This document shows positions 47,284-55,784 of a DNA stretch of 64,000 bases, in pieces (the stretch's first letter is position 1; every line of letters starts with the position of its first letter). Source of the stretch: Allorhodopirellula solitaria (GTDB lineage: Bacteria; Planctomycetota; Planctomycetia; Pirellulales; Pirellulaceae); the NCBI RefSeq assembly GCF_007859855.1, contig NZ_SJPK01000006.1, positions 302,420 to 366,419 of the forward strand. Reading direction: 5' to 3'. The translations under genes were made by a program, and so were the position numbers. The notes below the pieces were generated by a model. The model did not search any database, was not told where the DNA came from, and worked only from the letters and a program-made list of their open reading frames with translations.

Positions 47284-50200
47284 CTAGGACGTTGCTCCGG
47301 CGAGGCGGTTGAGCATCACCGGGTCGTCGGCTGTTGGGCTCATCGGGTCGAGCCCGATAGTTCCAACGAGTGACTCAATGTAACCATCCGATGCCGCTCG
47401 CTTACCTTGAGACTGCGCGTACTGGAGTCGCTCACGCAGCCCAAGCCGTTCTACGGCTTCCTCGTTCTCCTGACGCTTAATGAAGGCTTGCAGGCGCTCC
47501 TCGAAAGCCTTCCAGTGAGCCACATCATGGTTCTGTTTCGTACGCAGTCGGCGCTGATACCAGTCGCTAGCGATCAACGTATCGCGATCAAACAGACTGC
47601 GGACCTCGGGCGAGTCGATCGTATGACCGTTGTGTTCACCTTTCGTCATGATATCCAGCACGGCCCGCAAAGGAGGGCACGCCAGTTCGTAGCCAAAGTC
47701 GTCGAAGTAAGATTGAGACACCCGTGTTTGAGCTTCGGCGATTTGCAGAATGCCGTCCGCAAAAGCATCCAAATCCTGCTTTTCCGGCCGCAATATGGAC
47801 TCGGGGAAAATTTTCACAGGGTTATCGAAAACCCTCGCCAGGTAGGTCCGCACAAACTTTTGGGTGACACGGTACCCCAGCCGACTGGCGGGAATCAACT
47901 TGCCTTCGTGCTCAAAATCTGCGACCTTCTCGAGCATTCCGCTGGCGATGAGCTGGGCGGGATCGCGTTCTTCGGCCGACATCCGGCACCAGACCTCAGG
48001 GATCAGCAAGGAGATATCGTGCCCAACTTCGAAATCAGGGCCGATGTGTCCAGCGGGCGTGCTGAATCCACCGAGTTGAGTGAGGACCATCGACACGATG
48101 GCCGAGTTCATGTCGATTGCTGGATGCAGGGCATTGAACGGGCCTTTGGTCAGGGCACCTTCGCTACCCGCCCCCGTCGTGCTGGGGCTTTTCCCTGTCA
48201 GCGAGCAAACCCAATCCATGATCAATTCGGGCAGCTCTTGGTAATGCAACGGCGAGTAAACCGCCAGTGAGCGGATGCCTGCTTCGCGGTCCGGTGGATT
48301 GTTCCGGCGTCCGGACAGCACCGCGCCGACGGGGGTCAAAGCACTCTCTCCGGAGTCGAGCTTCCGGTGCAGCTGCAGGCCACGCATCGCCACGTAGGTG
48401 TCGAGCTCCCGCACCATGTCGGGGCGATCTTGAAGATAACGCGGGTTCTTGGTGCGAGCACCGTTGACGATCCGCGGATCCGCGGTGCTGACCACGAAAC
48501 CGTCTTCGGCACTGGCCGCATCTTCGAGCAGCTGTTCCATCGGGCCGGTGAACTTATCGAACTCAATCGCATCACGCATGATGTCGCGTGCTTGCTCGCT
48601 CGTCAGAGGCTCAAAGTTACTGATGAAGTTGTCAGGGCCAGACAGATCCAATTCAGTTTGCTTGTCGAGCCCACGATGGACGGCGTCGTCGGGACGCTGG
48701 AATAAACGGTATTCGCAGTTCTCTACGAACTTGTAGCTGCCCGCTTCGCTGATCATCGAACCGAGTGACTGCACACTGCCCGCCGGTACGACGACGCTAC
48801 AAGAGATATCATCTTCGCGCTGGACCTTGGCCGCCGCAATGAAATCTTGGCGGAGCTTGAAGGTCCGCCAACGCGTATCTTCCAGACCGACTCGCAGGTA
48901 ACTGCCCACGAGCGTTCGATCACCGAGTTTGAGCTCGTGACCTGGCGAACCGTTGACAATATCGACGCGGAAATGATCTCGCCAACTGCCCGTTACGCCT
49001 GATCCGCTGAATCGTTTGACGATCAACGCGATTGCGTAGACGTGTTCCGGTATCGCCCGCAGCCACTCATTGTATTCATCATTGTACTCCGGCGATGGCG
49101 TCAGCAGCTGAATCACGCTGCCGAGTGACCGGGACGGGTCGAGGACGCTGCGACTTGGGCGATCGCTGTAGACTTTCGGCCCCTCAGCGCCCGCGGCCCA
49201 GCGAGTGCTGTAGTCCTTGGCAAAAATCTCATCGACGAAAGCGAAATCTTTTTCCTGGTCTTTGACGAAGATCGGGCCGTAGAGCATGTAGTCACGCAGG
49301 CTCTTGCTGATTTCACTCTTGCCACCACCACTGACCGTGCAGGGCTTGTGGCAGAAGACACCTTCCCCGGTGGTCCCGATCAATCGCCAACTCGGTGCAT
49401 GGGTATGCTTTTCGAGCTGCAGCTTGTAACCACTCGGCGCGATGTAGACTTGATCGGGCGACAACGGAATCGACTGGGTCGCTCCATCCGCATTCGTCCA
49501 GCGAATGTTGCGGTCATGCAGGGACGCGAACGCACTTTCAGGGATGTACAAGACTTCAGGGAAATTCTTGTCGATTCCGTATCCTTCCTTCTGCACGTCA
49601 ACGAAATCACTGTATCGCTCGGCCACATCGGCAAACGTTTGACCGTTATACAGACGGCTGTTGACCTGGAAATGATCGCCGAGTGAATACGAAGCGAATG
49701 CCAGGGCACCCCCGGCGTGCTCTTCCTCAGCTCCGCCCATCAAATTGGCAGCGAAGCTGAGCTGAGTCTTCACTTCTTTCTTGCAGTAACCGTAATAGTT
49801 GTCCGCGATCAGTGTCACGATCACACCCGAATCGTCGCGGCAGGTCAGTTTGAACGCAGAGCCGTCGTTGTACAGCTCCGAGTCGTCTTTCCAGCACATT
49901 CCGTCACGGCGTTGTCGCTCGGTTGCGTCGTCATAGCGAGGCAGCCCCAGTTCCTTTTTGGTCAGCTTAACCAGATGCGTCGCTAGAATCACACAGCCGG
50001 TGTGACCGCTCCAGTGCCGTGCATCGAGTCCCGCGTCCGCACCGGCAACAAGTGGGTCGCCAGCATTGCCGAAAATCGACTCGACAAAATCGAGGTTACT
50101 GCAATGAACCCCCGGTGCAAAGAAACGGGTTTCCATCGTCTTCGATTCACTGACACCCGGGACTTCCGGCGCGACGAGCGGGCGCAACATCAACGACACC

Positions 50201-50823
50201 CACGTCCGAGCTGGATCGGGCGATCCGCTGGTGTAAGGAAGTTCGAGATCCGAGTCGGGCGGATTCATCGCTGCGGCAAACATCTTCACGAACACGGACT
50301 TCGGCACCGCCCGTTTGTCGTCTGGAATCGGCAGGCTGCCTTCGACCACGTGGAATGTGCCCGCCGTCGTGCGGCGGTCAGACTTCGGATTATTGAGCAC
50401 ACCGTTGAAACAACGATAGGATTTGACGAGGTCATTCTCAAAGTTGTTCTTGCCCAGCGGCAAACTGAGTTCGCGAGCGAGACCGTGGCGGTCGAGTGAG
50501 AGGGATCGCGAGGGCAACTTCAGCGATTCCGTCTCCGAACAATCGGCAAAGTACCGCTGCAAAAAGTCTTCAATCCGACCATCGATCGGGGGTTGGATTT
50601 GACGCAGAATCGAATTTCGCTCCCGGAAACTCACCAGCAATTCGCGGGGGAGAGCCGATTCCGGCTGAGCCTGGCCCGACTCATGCGGTGGCGTCAAACC
50701 AGCCATCGCAAGCTGAAACGTCAGATAACTCTGCCGGCGCTGACGCTCGGCTGGCGAAGACGACAATTCCGCGTCCCAACCTACAGTTCGTTGCAGTTCA
50801 GCTGAATCACGAAGCAAGGACAT
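47284..50823 (-). CDS. Large uncharacterised conserved-looking protein (1179 residues)
   Basis: I do not recognise a family. The protein is soluble, with no signal peptide or membrane helix. Notable blocks are ARHWSGHTGCVILATHLVK (about 268-286), IADNYYGYCKKEVKTQ (339-354) next to EEEHAGGALAFASY (366-379), and VFCHKPCTVSGGGKSEISKSL (489-509). The last contains a glycine-rich SGGGKSE loop that could bind a nucleotide or phosphate, distantly like phosphoenolpyruvate carboxykinase loops. The rest is rich in charged residues and ends TADDPVMLNRLAGATS. The ATG at 50823 has GAGAGG upstream at the right spacing and is preferred over the TTG at 50838. It is probably a single-gene unit. Confidence 0.7.
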   Translation of the reverse strand: MSLLRDSAELQRTVGWDAELSSSPAERQRRQSYLTFQLAMAGLTPPHESGQAQPESALPRELLVSFRERNSILRQIQPPIDGRIEDFLQRYFADCSETESLKLPSRSLSLDRHGLARELSLPLGKNNFENDLVKSYRCFNGVLNNPKSDRRTTAGTFHVVEGSLPIPDDKRAVPKSVFVKMFAAAMNPPDSDLELPYTSGSPDPARTWVSLMLRPLVAPEVPGVSESKTMETRFFAPGVHCSNLDFVESIFGNAGDPLVAGADAGLDARHWSGHTGCVILATHLVKLTKKELGLPRYDDATERQRRDGMCWKDDSELYNDGSAFKLTCRDDSGVIVTLIADNYYGYCKKEVKTQLSFAANLMGGAEEEHAGGALAFASYSLGDHFQVNSRLYNGQTFADVAERYSDFVDVQKEGYGIDKNFPEVLYIPESAFASLHDRNIRWTNADGATQSIPLSPDQVYIAPSGYKLQLEKHTHAPSWRLIGTTGEGVFCHKPCTVSGGGKSEISKSLRDYMLYGPIFVKDQEKDFAFVDEIFAKDYSTRWAAGAEGPKVYSDRPSRSVLDPSRSLGSVIQLLTPSPEYNDEYNEWLRAIPEHVYAIALIVKRFSGSGVTGSWRDHFRVDIVNGSPGHELKLGDRTLVGSYLRVGLEDTRWRTFKLRQDFIAAAKVQREDDISCSVVVPAGSVQSLGSMISEAGSYKFVENCEYRLFQRPDDAVHRGLDKQTELDLSGPDNFISNFEPLTSEQARDIMRDAIEFDKFTGPMEQLLEDAASAEDGFVVSTADPRIVNGARTKNPRYLQDRPDMVRELDTYVAMRGLQLHRKLDSGESALTPVGAVLSGRRNNPPDREAGIRSLAVYSPLHYQELPELIMDWVCSLTGKSPSTTGAGSEGALTKGPFNALHPAIDMNSAIVSMVLTQLGGFSTPAGHIGPDFEVGHDISLLIPEVWCRMSAEERDPAQLIASGMLEKVADFEHEGKLIPASRLGYRVTQKFVRTYLARVFDNPVKIFPESILRPEKQDLDAFADGILQIAEAQTRVSQSYFDDFGYELACPPLRAVLDIMTKGEHNGHTIDSPEVRSLFDRDTLIASDWYQRRLRTKQNHDVAHWKAFEERLQAFIKRQENEEAVERLGLRERLQYAQSQGKRAASDGYIESLVGTIGLDPMSPTADDPVMLNRLAGATS

Positions 50824-51116
50824 GGAGCGGCCTCTCAAAGATGGTATCGATAGTAATCAGTAGCGGCAGAACCGGCGCGCAGCAGATTTCCGTCGCACCG
50901 GTAGCTTAGCAAAATGACGAGAAAGTGACAGCCGTCTGCTCGCGGTGGGCCGACCCCCTGCGGCACTCGCAACCGCTATCGGCTGATTAGGGCGGTCAAG
51001 ATCCTGTCCTGGCATGGCCATGGCGTCGGACCGCAGGCGACCACAGACGACCACAGACGGGAAATCTCCGTGGCGCGAGTATTCGCCGCAACTGCCCGGC
51101 GGCTATCACCGCAAAA
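50824..51116. other. Intergenic DNA, 293 bases
   Basis: This gap lies between the large uncharacterised gene and the DUF3467 gene, both on the minus strand. It should contain the promoter of the large gene. GAGAGG at 50831-50836 is its likely ribosome site. I see nothing else. Confidence 0.35.
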
Positions 51117-51737
51117 CTATTGTTCACCCTCGGGTGGCTCGTCGGGACCCCCAGTCGCCTCCTCGTCGAGTTGCTCTGGCGGCGGGTTGCGACGCTCCTG
51201 CAATTGCCGAATCGCACCCTTGAGCGAATCGAGTAGCCGGGGGACCTGACCAGCGGATAGGTAAACACGGGCGCTGACGGCGGACTGCGGAAAGAAATTG
51301 GTTAGGAAATCCAAGCCAAACTCTGTGGCACCGTGACCGATCATCACGCCCGTCGCATAGGCTCCTGAAAGTGTTTCGTCAGGAAGTTTCAGGTCGTCAT
51401 AGAGCTCCTGTGGCGAAGGGCGACGCTGCTCGGGATCGGGATTGGCCGAGGGGCTCGACGGCTCACCGAATCGGCTGCGGTAGATATCGAGATTCGTCTG
51501 CAAGGCCTCGACGAACTGCGGCATCACCGGGTGCGGGAGCACCACCCTCGCTGCCACGCGGTGTGGCCGTCCAACCGTTTGTAAAAAGTCGATGATGAAT
51601 TCGGTCGGCCCTGTCATCACGATCGCGCCCGTACTGAAGCTACCACCGGCGACATGATCGGGAATGCGAGCGCGCAAAGCGGGGTTCTCATCCGGCGAAG
51701 GCTGGTCGGGATGCGGTTCGGGATGGTCGGAATTCAT
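51117..51737 (-). CDS. Tandem DUF3467 protein
   Basis: A 206-residue protein made of two DUF3467-like modules. The first (RIPDHVAGGSFSTGAIVMTGPTEFIIDFLQ followed by AARVVLPHPVMPQFVEALQTNLDIY, about 24-88) and the second (SGAYATGVMIGHGATEFGLDFLTNFF followed by SARVYLSAGQVPRLLDSLKGAIRQL, about 122-177) have the same order of GA.xxTExxxDFL and ARVxLxxxxxxxxxxSL elements. Acidic, Pro-rich tails flank them. The function of DUF3467 is unknown; it is last in the dus-pseGH-pabB operon, 53 bases after pabB. Confidence 0.8.
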   Translation of the reverse strand: MNSDHPEPHPDQPSPDENPALRARIPDHVAGGSFSTGAIVMTGPTEFIIDFLQTVGRPHRVAARVVLPHPVMPQFVEALQTNLDIYRSRFGEPSSPSANPDPEQRRPSPQELYDDLKLPDETLSGAYATGVMIGHGATEFGLDFLTNFFPQSAVSARVYLSAGQVPRLLDSLKGAIRQLQERRNPPPEQLDEEATGGPDEPPEGEQ

Positions 51738-51790
51738 AGAGCACGGCCAAAGAGGAGGCGGGAGGGGAGTCTCCGGTAGTCAACTTTAAT

Positions 51791-53224
51791 CTAGCCTGCC
51801 GCCTCGATTGCTTCGAGGAGGCTGGCCGCCTTGACCCAGGTTTCTTCCGTTTCCTCCTGAGGATCGCTCCGCGCTGTGATGCCGCCACCAACGGGGAACT
51901 CCCATGCCGCAGAGCCGTCTTCGCGAAGCCGCTCAGTCACCGTCCGGATCAAGATATTGAAATCTGCTGCGCCGCTGAGGCTGACATAGCCCAGCGATCC
52001 ACAGTAAGCCCCCCGAGGTCGCTTCTCCAGTCTCGCGATGGTTCGCATCGCCTCCACCTTGGGAGCCCCGGTGATGCTGCCACCAGGAAAACAGGCGGCG
52101 AGCAAGTCGGTCATGTCTGAGTCCGGGCAGAGCACGCCACGTACCGTTGAAACGAGATGCTGGACTCGCTGGTACGACTCGAGTTCACACAGGCCGGTGA
52201 CCTCCACACTTTGGTCCTCGCAAACTCGCGAGAGGTCATTTCGCATCAGATCTACGATCATGATGTTCTCGGCTCGATCCTTTTCACTGGCGAGCAACTC
52301 ACCTCCCAGCCGCGCGTCCTCGCTCTTATCTCCGGTGCGACGCACGGTGCCCTTGATTGGACGCGTGACGACGACCCGCTGGCCTTCCTCAATGCGGACC
52401 TGCAGGAAGCCCTCAGGCGACGAACTGAGCACTTGATACGCACCGCAATCGAAATATGCCGCATAGGGAGCGGGGTTGACGAGCCTCAATCGCTCATAAA
52501 GCGACTTTGCTGGACACGTCGCCCGGCGGGTCAGTGTCTGGGCAAGATTCACCTGAAAGGTGTCACCCTCGCGGATGCCTTCGATGATCTCAGCCACGCT
52601 GCGCGCAAACTGCTCATCGGTGAAGTTGCTGGTTACCCCCGCGGACGAATGCGGGTTCGGTGGAGCAGCGGAATCAGGTTCGCAAGGATCCGCTGCGATC
52701 CAGCCCATGACTTGGTCTGCTCTTTTCGTTGCACGCTCTCTATCGATCTCGAATGTCTCGCTCAATCCCGTGCTGAGCAACCACACTTGCTCCAAGCGGT
52801 GGTCTACCGCTATTGTCCAGTCGTACAACCCCAACGCCATGCCGGGAATCTCTGGCGGCACCTGTTCTGGCGGCGGCCGAAGTGCCGGTTCGAGCCACCA
52901 GGCCGCTTCATAGGCAATCATCCCCACGAGGCCGCCGCAGAACGGAGGCAGCGTTTGAGTATCGAGTGGGCGATGCTGCAACCCACGGCACCACTGACGC
53001 AGCAACGGCCATGGGTCGGGTGAAGTCATGTCAGCGCGACACCACGCCACCGGGTCCGCCGTCAGAAACGAATATCGCCCCCGGTCATGCTGATGATCCG
53101 ACGCCGAGTCCAACCATACGCAGTAGGGAAGATGTCGCAGCCGGCGGAAAAGTTTTACGAGGTCGGTCTTGTGGTCTTGATCCAATTGGCGAACGACTGG
53201 GATCACCTGCTGCGCCATCGTCAT
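51791..53224 (-). CDS. pabB: Aminodeoxychorismate synthase component I
   Basis: A 477-residue chorismate-binding enzyme that makes 4-amino-4-deoxychorismate for folate synthesis. PIKGTVRR carries the catalytic Lys (about residue 291) that distinguishes PabB from anthranilate synthase TrpE (PIAGT). ELLASEKDRAENIMIVDLMRNDLSRVC and FPGGSITGAPKVEAMRTIARLEKRPRGAYCGSLGYV are the chorismate- and Mg-binding blocks. The glutaminase partner PabA is not seen. Its ATG at 53224 overlaps the TGA of the upstream pseG-pseH gene (ATGA), so the two are translationally coupled. Confidence 0.92.
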   Translation of the reverse strand: MTMAQQVIPVVRQLDQDHKTDLVKLFRRLRHLPYCVWLDSASDHQHDRGRYSFLTADPVAWCRADMTSPDPWPLLRQWCRGLQHRPLDTQTLPPFCGGLVGMIAYEAAWWLEPALRPPPEQVPPEIPGMALGLYDWTIAVDHRLEQVWLLSTGLSETFEIDRERATKRADQVMGWIAADPCEPDSAAPPNPHSSAGVTSNFTDEQFARSVAEIIEGIREGDTFQVNLAQTLTRRATCPAKSLYERLRLVNPAPYAAYFDCGAYQVLSSSPEGFLQVRIEEGQRVVVTRPIKGTVRRTGDKSEDARLGGELLASEKDRAENIMIVDLMRNDLSRVCEDQSVEVTGLCELESYQRVQHLVSTVRGVLCPDSDMTDLLAACFPGGSITGAPKVEAMRTIARLEKRPRGAYCGSLGYVSLSGAADFNILIRTVTERLREDGSAAWEFPVGGGITARSDPQEETEETWVKAASLLEAIEAAG

Positions 53225-54711
53225 TGCTCTTCGCTTCGATATTGATACGTCTGATCGAGTTGGGTTCGCTTCCAACCAAGCCTTTCGAAACACTTCGCTG
53301 ACGCTACGTTGGCTTGCTTCACCGTGGCGACGAAGTCGTGCTCGCCCTCATTTCGCATCGCTGCGATCCCGAGCCGCAAGATCTCTCCGCCGAGTCCACT
53401 ACCGCGTGCCTCGGCGGCTACAGAAAAGCCAAGTTGCCACTCTCGATCAGGTGTCAGCGACATCCGCACCTGCCCGACCGGTTGTTCCCCCCGTATCGAT
53501 AAGAACAAGCGTCGATCATCGCGAGCGATCTGCTCGCAAAACCATTCGCAGTGCTCCTCCCAAGCGATCATGCTGCTCTGCAGTGAGTTATTACGTACCG
53601 TCGGATCGTTCGCCCAGTCGAAATACAGACGGCAATCAGTCGCAGTTGCTCTCCGCAGCCAAACCCCTGATCCCATCGCCGAGGCGATCCGATCGGCTCC
53701 ATAGCCATCAACCCAATTTCGAAATCGATTGAGGTCACCAGCTTCGGTGGTGAGTGACTGCACGAATTCCTGGAGACTAGCGATGTCAACCTGCTGCGGA
53801 TGCCCCAATCCGATCGCAACCTGATGCTCAACGAGCTCGTCATAGATGGGCTGTTGATTTTCCGCGATCACGATAACCGCCGCTGGTAACCCGAAGTACA
53901 TCCATTCCCAGCACGAACTGCCGCCCGCTGTGAGGACACCGTCGGCCCACTGATACTGTGCGGGCATGTCGTCGACACCGCTGAGAATCTCGACCTTGTG
54001 CGGTGACAAATCTGCGTGTTGCTGCAGGGCTTTATGATGTGGATTGGCCATGCCCACCAAAACACGCACATCGATCGGCTCGGTGTCCAGACGAGCAAGA
54101 ACCTCAAGAATCTCGCCAGTGACATTCTCAGCATCACTGCCACCGAGAGTGACTAGCAACCGGCGAGGTCGATCGAGCAACCCTTGCCCTTCCGTCGCCT
54201 CTCTTGCAGTTACAAACTCCCTTCGCAGCAATACGTACCGTGTGCCGAAAAGGCGTTGGCAATCCCCAACATCGCAGCGATAAGGTTCTCGCGAAGCATG
54301 AGGATTCTGGTTGACGATTCGGTCCGCGGACCACTCGCGGCAGTAGTCGAAATCGGTCACCATCGTCAATCGCAGCGACGCTCGGCGAATCGCCGTTTGA
54401 AACTCGGATGTGAATCCATAACCGTCAGCAACCACCCACGTCGCGCCAACGTGATGAGCCAAATCAATCGTGCTCCGCTGATCGGTGGCTCCTGAAACGA
54501 TGGCGGCCGCGTCGAGGTGGTGCAGCACAACGGCTTCGGCGGCAACACGTTGGGCCAACTGGTGAGGTAGCGTGTGCGAGAGCAGGTGCACTTGCCCACC
54601 ACGCCGCTGCCACGCCTGGGCTAAGGCTAGCATGCGCATCACGTGCCCAGTACCGGCATGGACGGAGGCATCGGCTCGAATCAGGAGACTAGGCGTGGGC
54701 GCGTTTGGCAC
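53221..54711 (-). CDS. PseG-PseH fusion: UDP-sugar hydrolase plus GNAT acetyltransferase
   Basis: A 496-residue protein of two enzymes. The N-terminal about 325 residues match PseG (UDP-2,4-diacetamido-trideoxy-altropyranose hydrolase): RADASVHAGTGHVMRMLALA with the GxGHxxR motif, LLVTLGGSDAENV and TAGGSSCWEWMYFGLPAAVIVIAENQ. The C-terminal 165 residues match PseH: LRRATATDCRLYFDWANDPTVRNNSLQSSMIAWEEHCEW and GFSVAAEARGSGLGGEILRLG. Both are normally steps of CMP-pseudaminic acid synthesis in flagellar or surface glycans. The GTG at 54711 follows the dus stop by five bases. A TTG at 54720 that overlaps dus is an alternative. The longer open frame to 55011 is antisense-type extension over dus. 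Confidence 0.85.
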   Translation of the reverse strand: MPNAPTPSLLIRADASVHAGTGHVMRMLALAQAWQRRGGQVHLLSHTLPHQLAQRVAAEAVVLHHLDAAAIVSGATDQRSTIDLAHHVGATWVVADGYGFTSEFQTAIRRASLRLTMVTDFDYCREWSADRIVNQNPHASREPYRCDVGDCQRLFGTRYVLLRREFVTAREATEGQGLLDRPRRLLVTLGGSDAENVTGEILEVLARLDTEPIDVRVLVGMANPHHKALQQHADLSPHKVEILSGVDDMPAQYQWADGVLTAGGSSCWEWMYFGLPAAVIVIAENQQPIYDELVEHQVAIGLGHPQQVDIASLQEFVQSLTTEAGDLNRFRNWVDGYGADRIASAMGSGVWLRRATATDCRLYFDWANDPTVRNNSLQSSMIAWEEHCEWFCEQIARDDRRLFLSIRGEQPVGQVRMSLTPDREWQLGFSVAAEARGSGLGGEILRLGIAAMRNEGEHDFVATVKQANVASAKCFERLGWKRTQLDQTYQYRSEEQ

Positions 54712-54716
54712 TCCAT

Positions 54717-55739
54717 TCAATCCGCGGGGCTGAGTGGAAAATGTTCTTCCACGACGGCATAGAACTCGGCCTCCGTGGACACCTTGGCCACGTGGGTCCG
54801 AAAGTGTCGAGCGCCGCGTTTGCCCTGGGCATAGCAGCAAGCGTATTTGCGCATCAATATTGTCGCTTTCTCTTCGCCGAAACGATCGACCACCAACCGA
54901 TAGTGATGCAACATCACATCGCGTTGTTGAACCATGGTGGGTTCGGGAGGGATGGGCTCGCCTCGCAGCGCCGCTGCGGCTTGTGAAAACAGCCAAGGAC
55001 GCCCGAGGCACGCACGTGCAATCATCACCGCATCGACATTGTACTTTTCGAATGCGGTCACGACTTTTTCAGGACTGTCGAGATCGCCGTTACCGATCAG
55101 CGGGATGTTTTTCAGGTGCGCCTTGATCTCGCTGATGCGGTCCCAATCGGCATGGCCACGGAACATGTCCGCAGCCGTTCGGCCATGGACCGTCAAGGCA
55201 GCCGCACCCGCCTCTTCGACGACGCGTGCGATCTCGTCACAATTGATGTTCTTGGGATGACAACCGAGCCGAATCTTGGCCGTGACGGGAGTCGGCGCGC
55301 AAACCTGAACGAGCTGGGAAATGATTGCATGCATTCGCTGCGGTTCGCGGAGCAGGTAGCTGCCACTATGGGCTTTCTCGGTGACCTGGCGAACCGGACA
55401 ACCAAAATTGATGTCCACGACACTGACACCGTACTCTTCCACCAAACGCGCGCCGACCTTGGCCATGGTAGCAGCATCATTGTCCCAGATTTGAACCGCC
55501 AAGGGGCGAGGCTCATCCGCCACGCCCCACAGGCGATCCGGGTGCTCGGCTTCGTGCTCGTCGAGCCACACAAAACCGCGCGCATTGACCATCTCGGTAG
55601 CGAGCAAACCCGCACCGCCGAATTCGCGGACGATCTGCCGGAAAGCGGCGTTGGTAAACCCGGCCATCGGCGCCTGCAGAATAGGCGGGTCGATGGTCAG
55701 GTTGCCGATCTTCAGCGGGGCGATGGCGGTAGCGGGCAT
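54717..55739 (-). CDS. dus: tRNA-dihydrouridine synthase
   Basis: A 340-residue FMN enzyme that reduces uridine to dihydrouridine in the tRNA D-loop. LQAPMAGFTNAAFR (FMN loop) opens the barrel, VDINFGCPVRQVTEKAHSGSYLL contains the catalytic Cys (about 114), and TAKIRLGCHPK and LTVHGRTAADMFRGHADW line the FMN site. GNGDLDSPEKV and IARACLGRPW complete the phosphate-binding region. The catalytic-loop order resembles DusB more than DusA or DusC, but the class is not certain. It heads the operon with the PseG-PseH fusion and pabB. Confidence 0.92.
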   Translation of the reverse strand: MPATAIAPLKIGNLTIDPPILQAPMAGFTNAAFRQIVREFGGAGLLATEMVNARGFVWLDEHEAEHPDRLWGVADEPRPLAVQIWDNDAATMAKVGARLVEEYGVSVVDINFGCPVRQVTEKAHSGSYLLREPQRMHAIISQLVQVCAPTPVTAKIRLGCHPKNINCDEIARVVEEAGAAALTVHGRTAADMFRGHADWDRISEIKAHLKNIPLIGNGDLDSPEKVVTAFEKYNVDAVMIARACLGRPWLFSQAAAALRGEPIPPEPTMVQQRDVMLHHYRLVVDRFGEEKATILMRKYACCYAQGKRGARHFRTHVAKVSTEAEFYAVVEEHFPLSPAD

Positions 55740-55784
55740 GGTGGGCAGGATGATCCGAAAAGTGAGGTAGCGGTGACGACTACC

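Noticed and set aside
47284..50823. Assignment as phosphoenolpyruvate carboxykinase
   Set aside because: Only the glycine-rich loop is reminiscent; length and other motifs do not fit.
54712..55011. Open frame extending PseG upstream to 55011
   Set aside because: It is out of phase with the strongly supported dus gene on the same strand and its residues do not resemble PseG.
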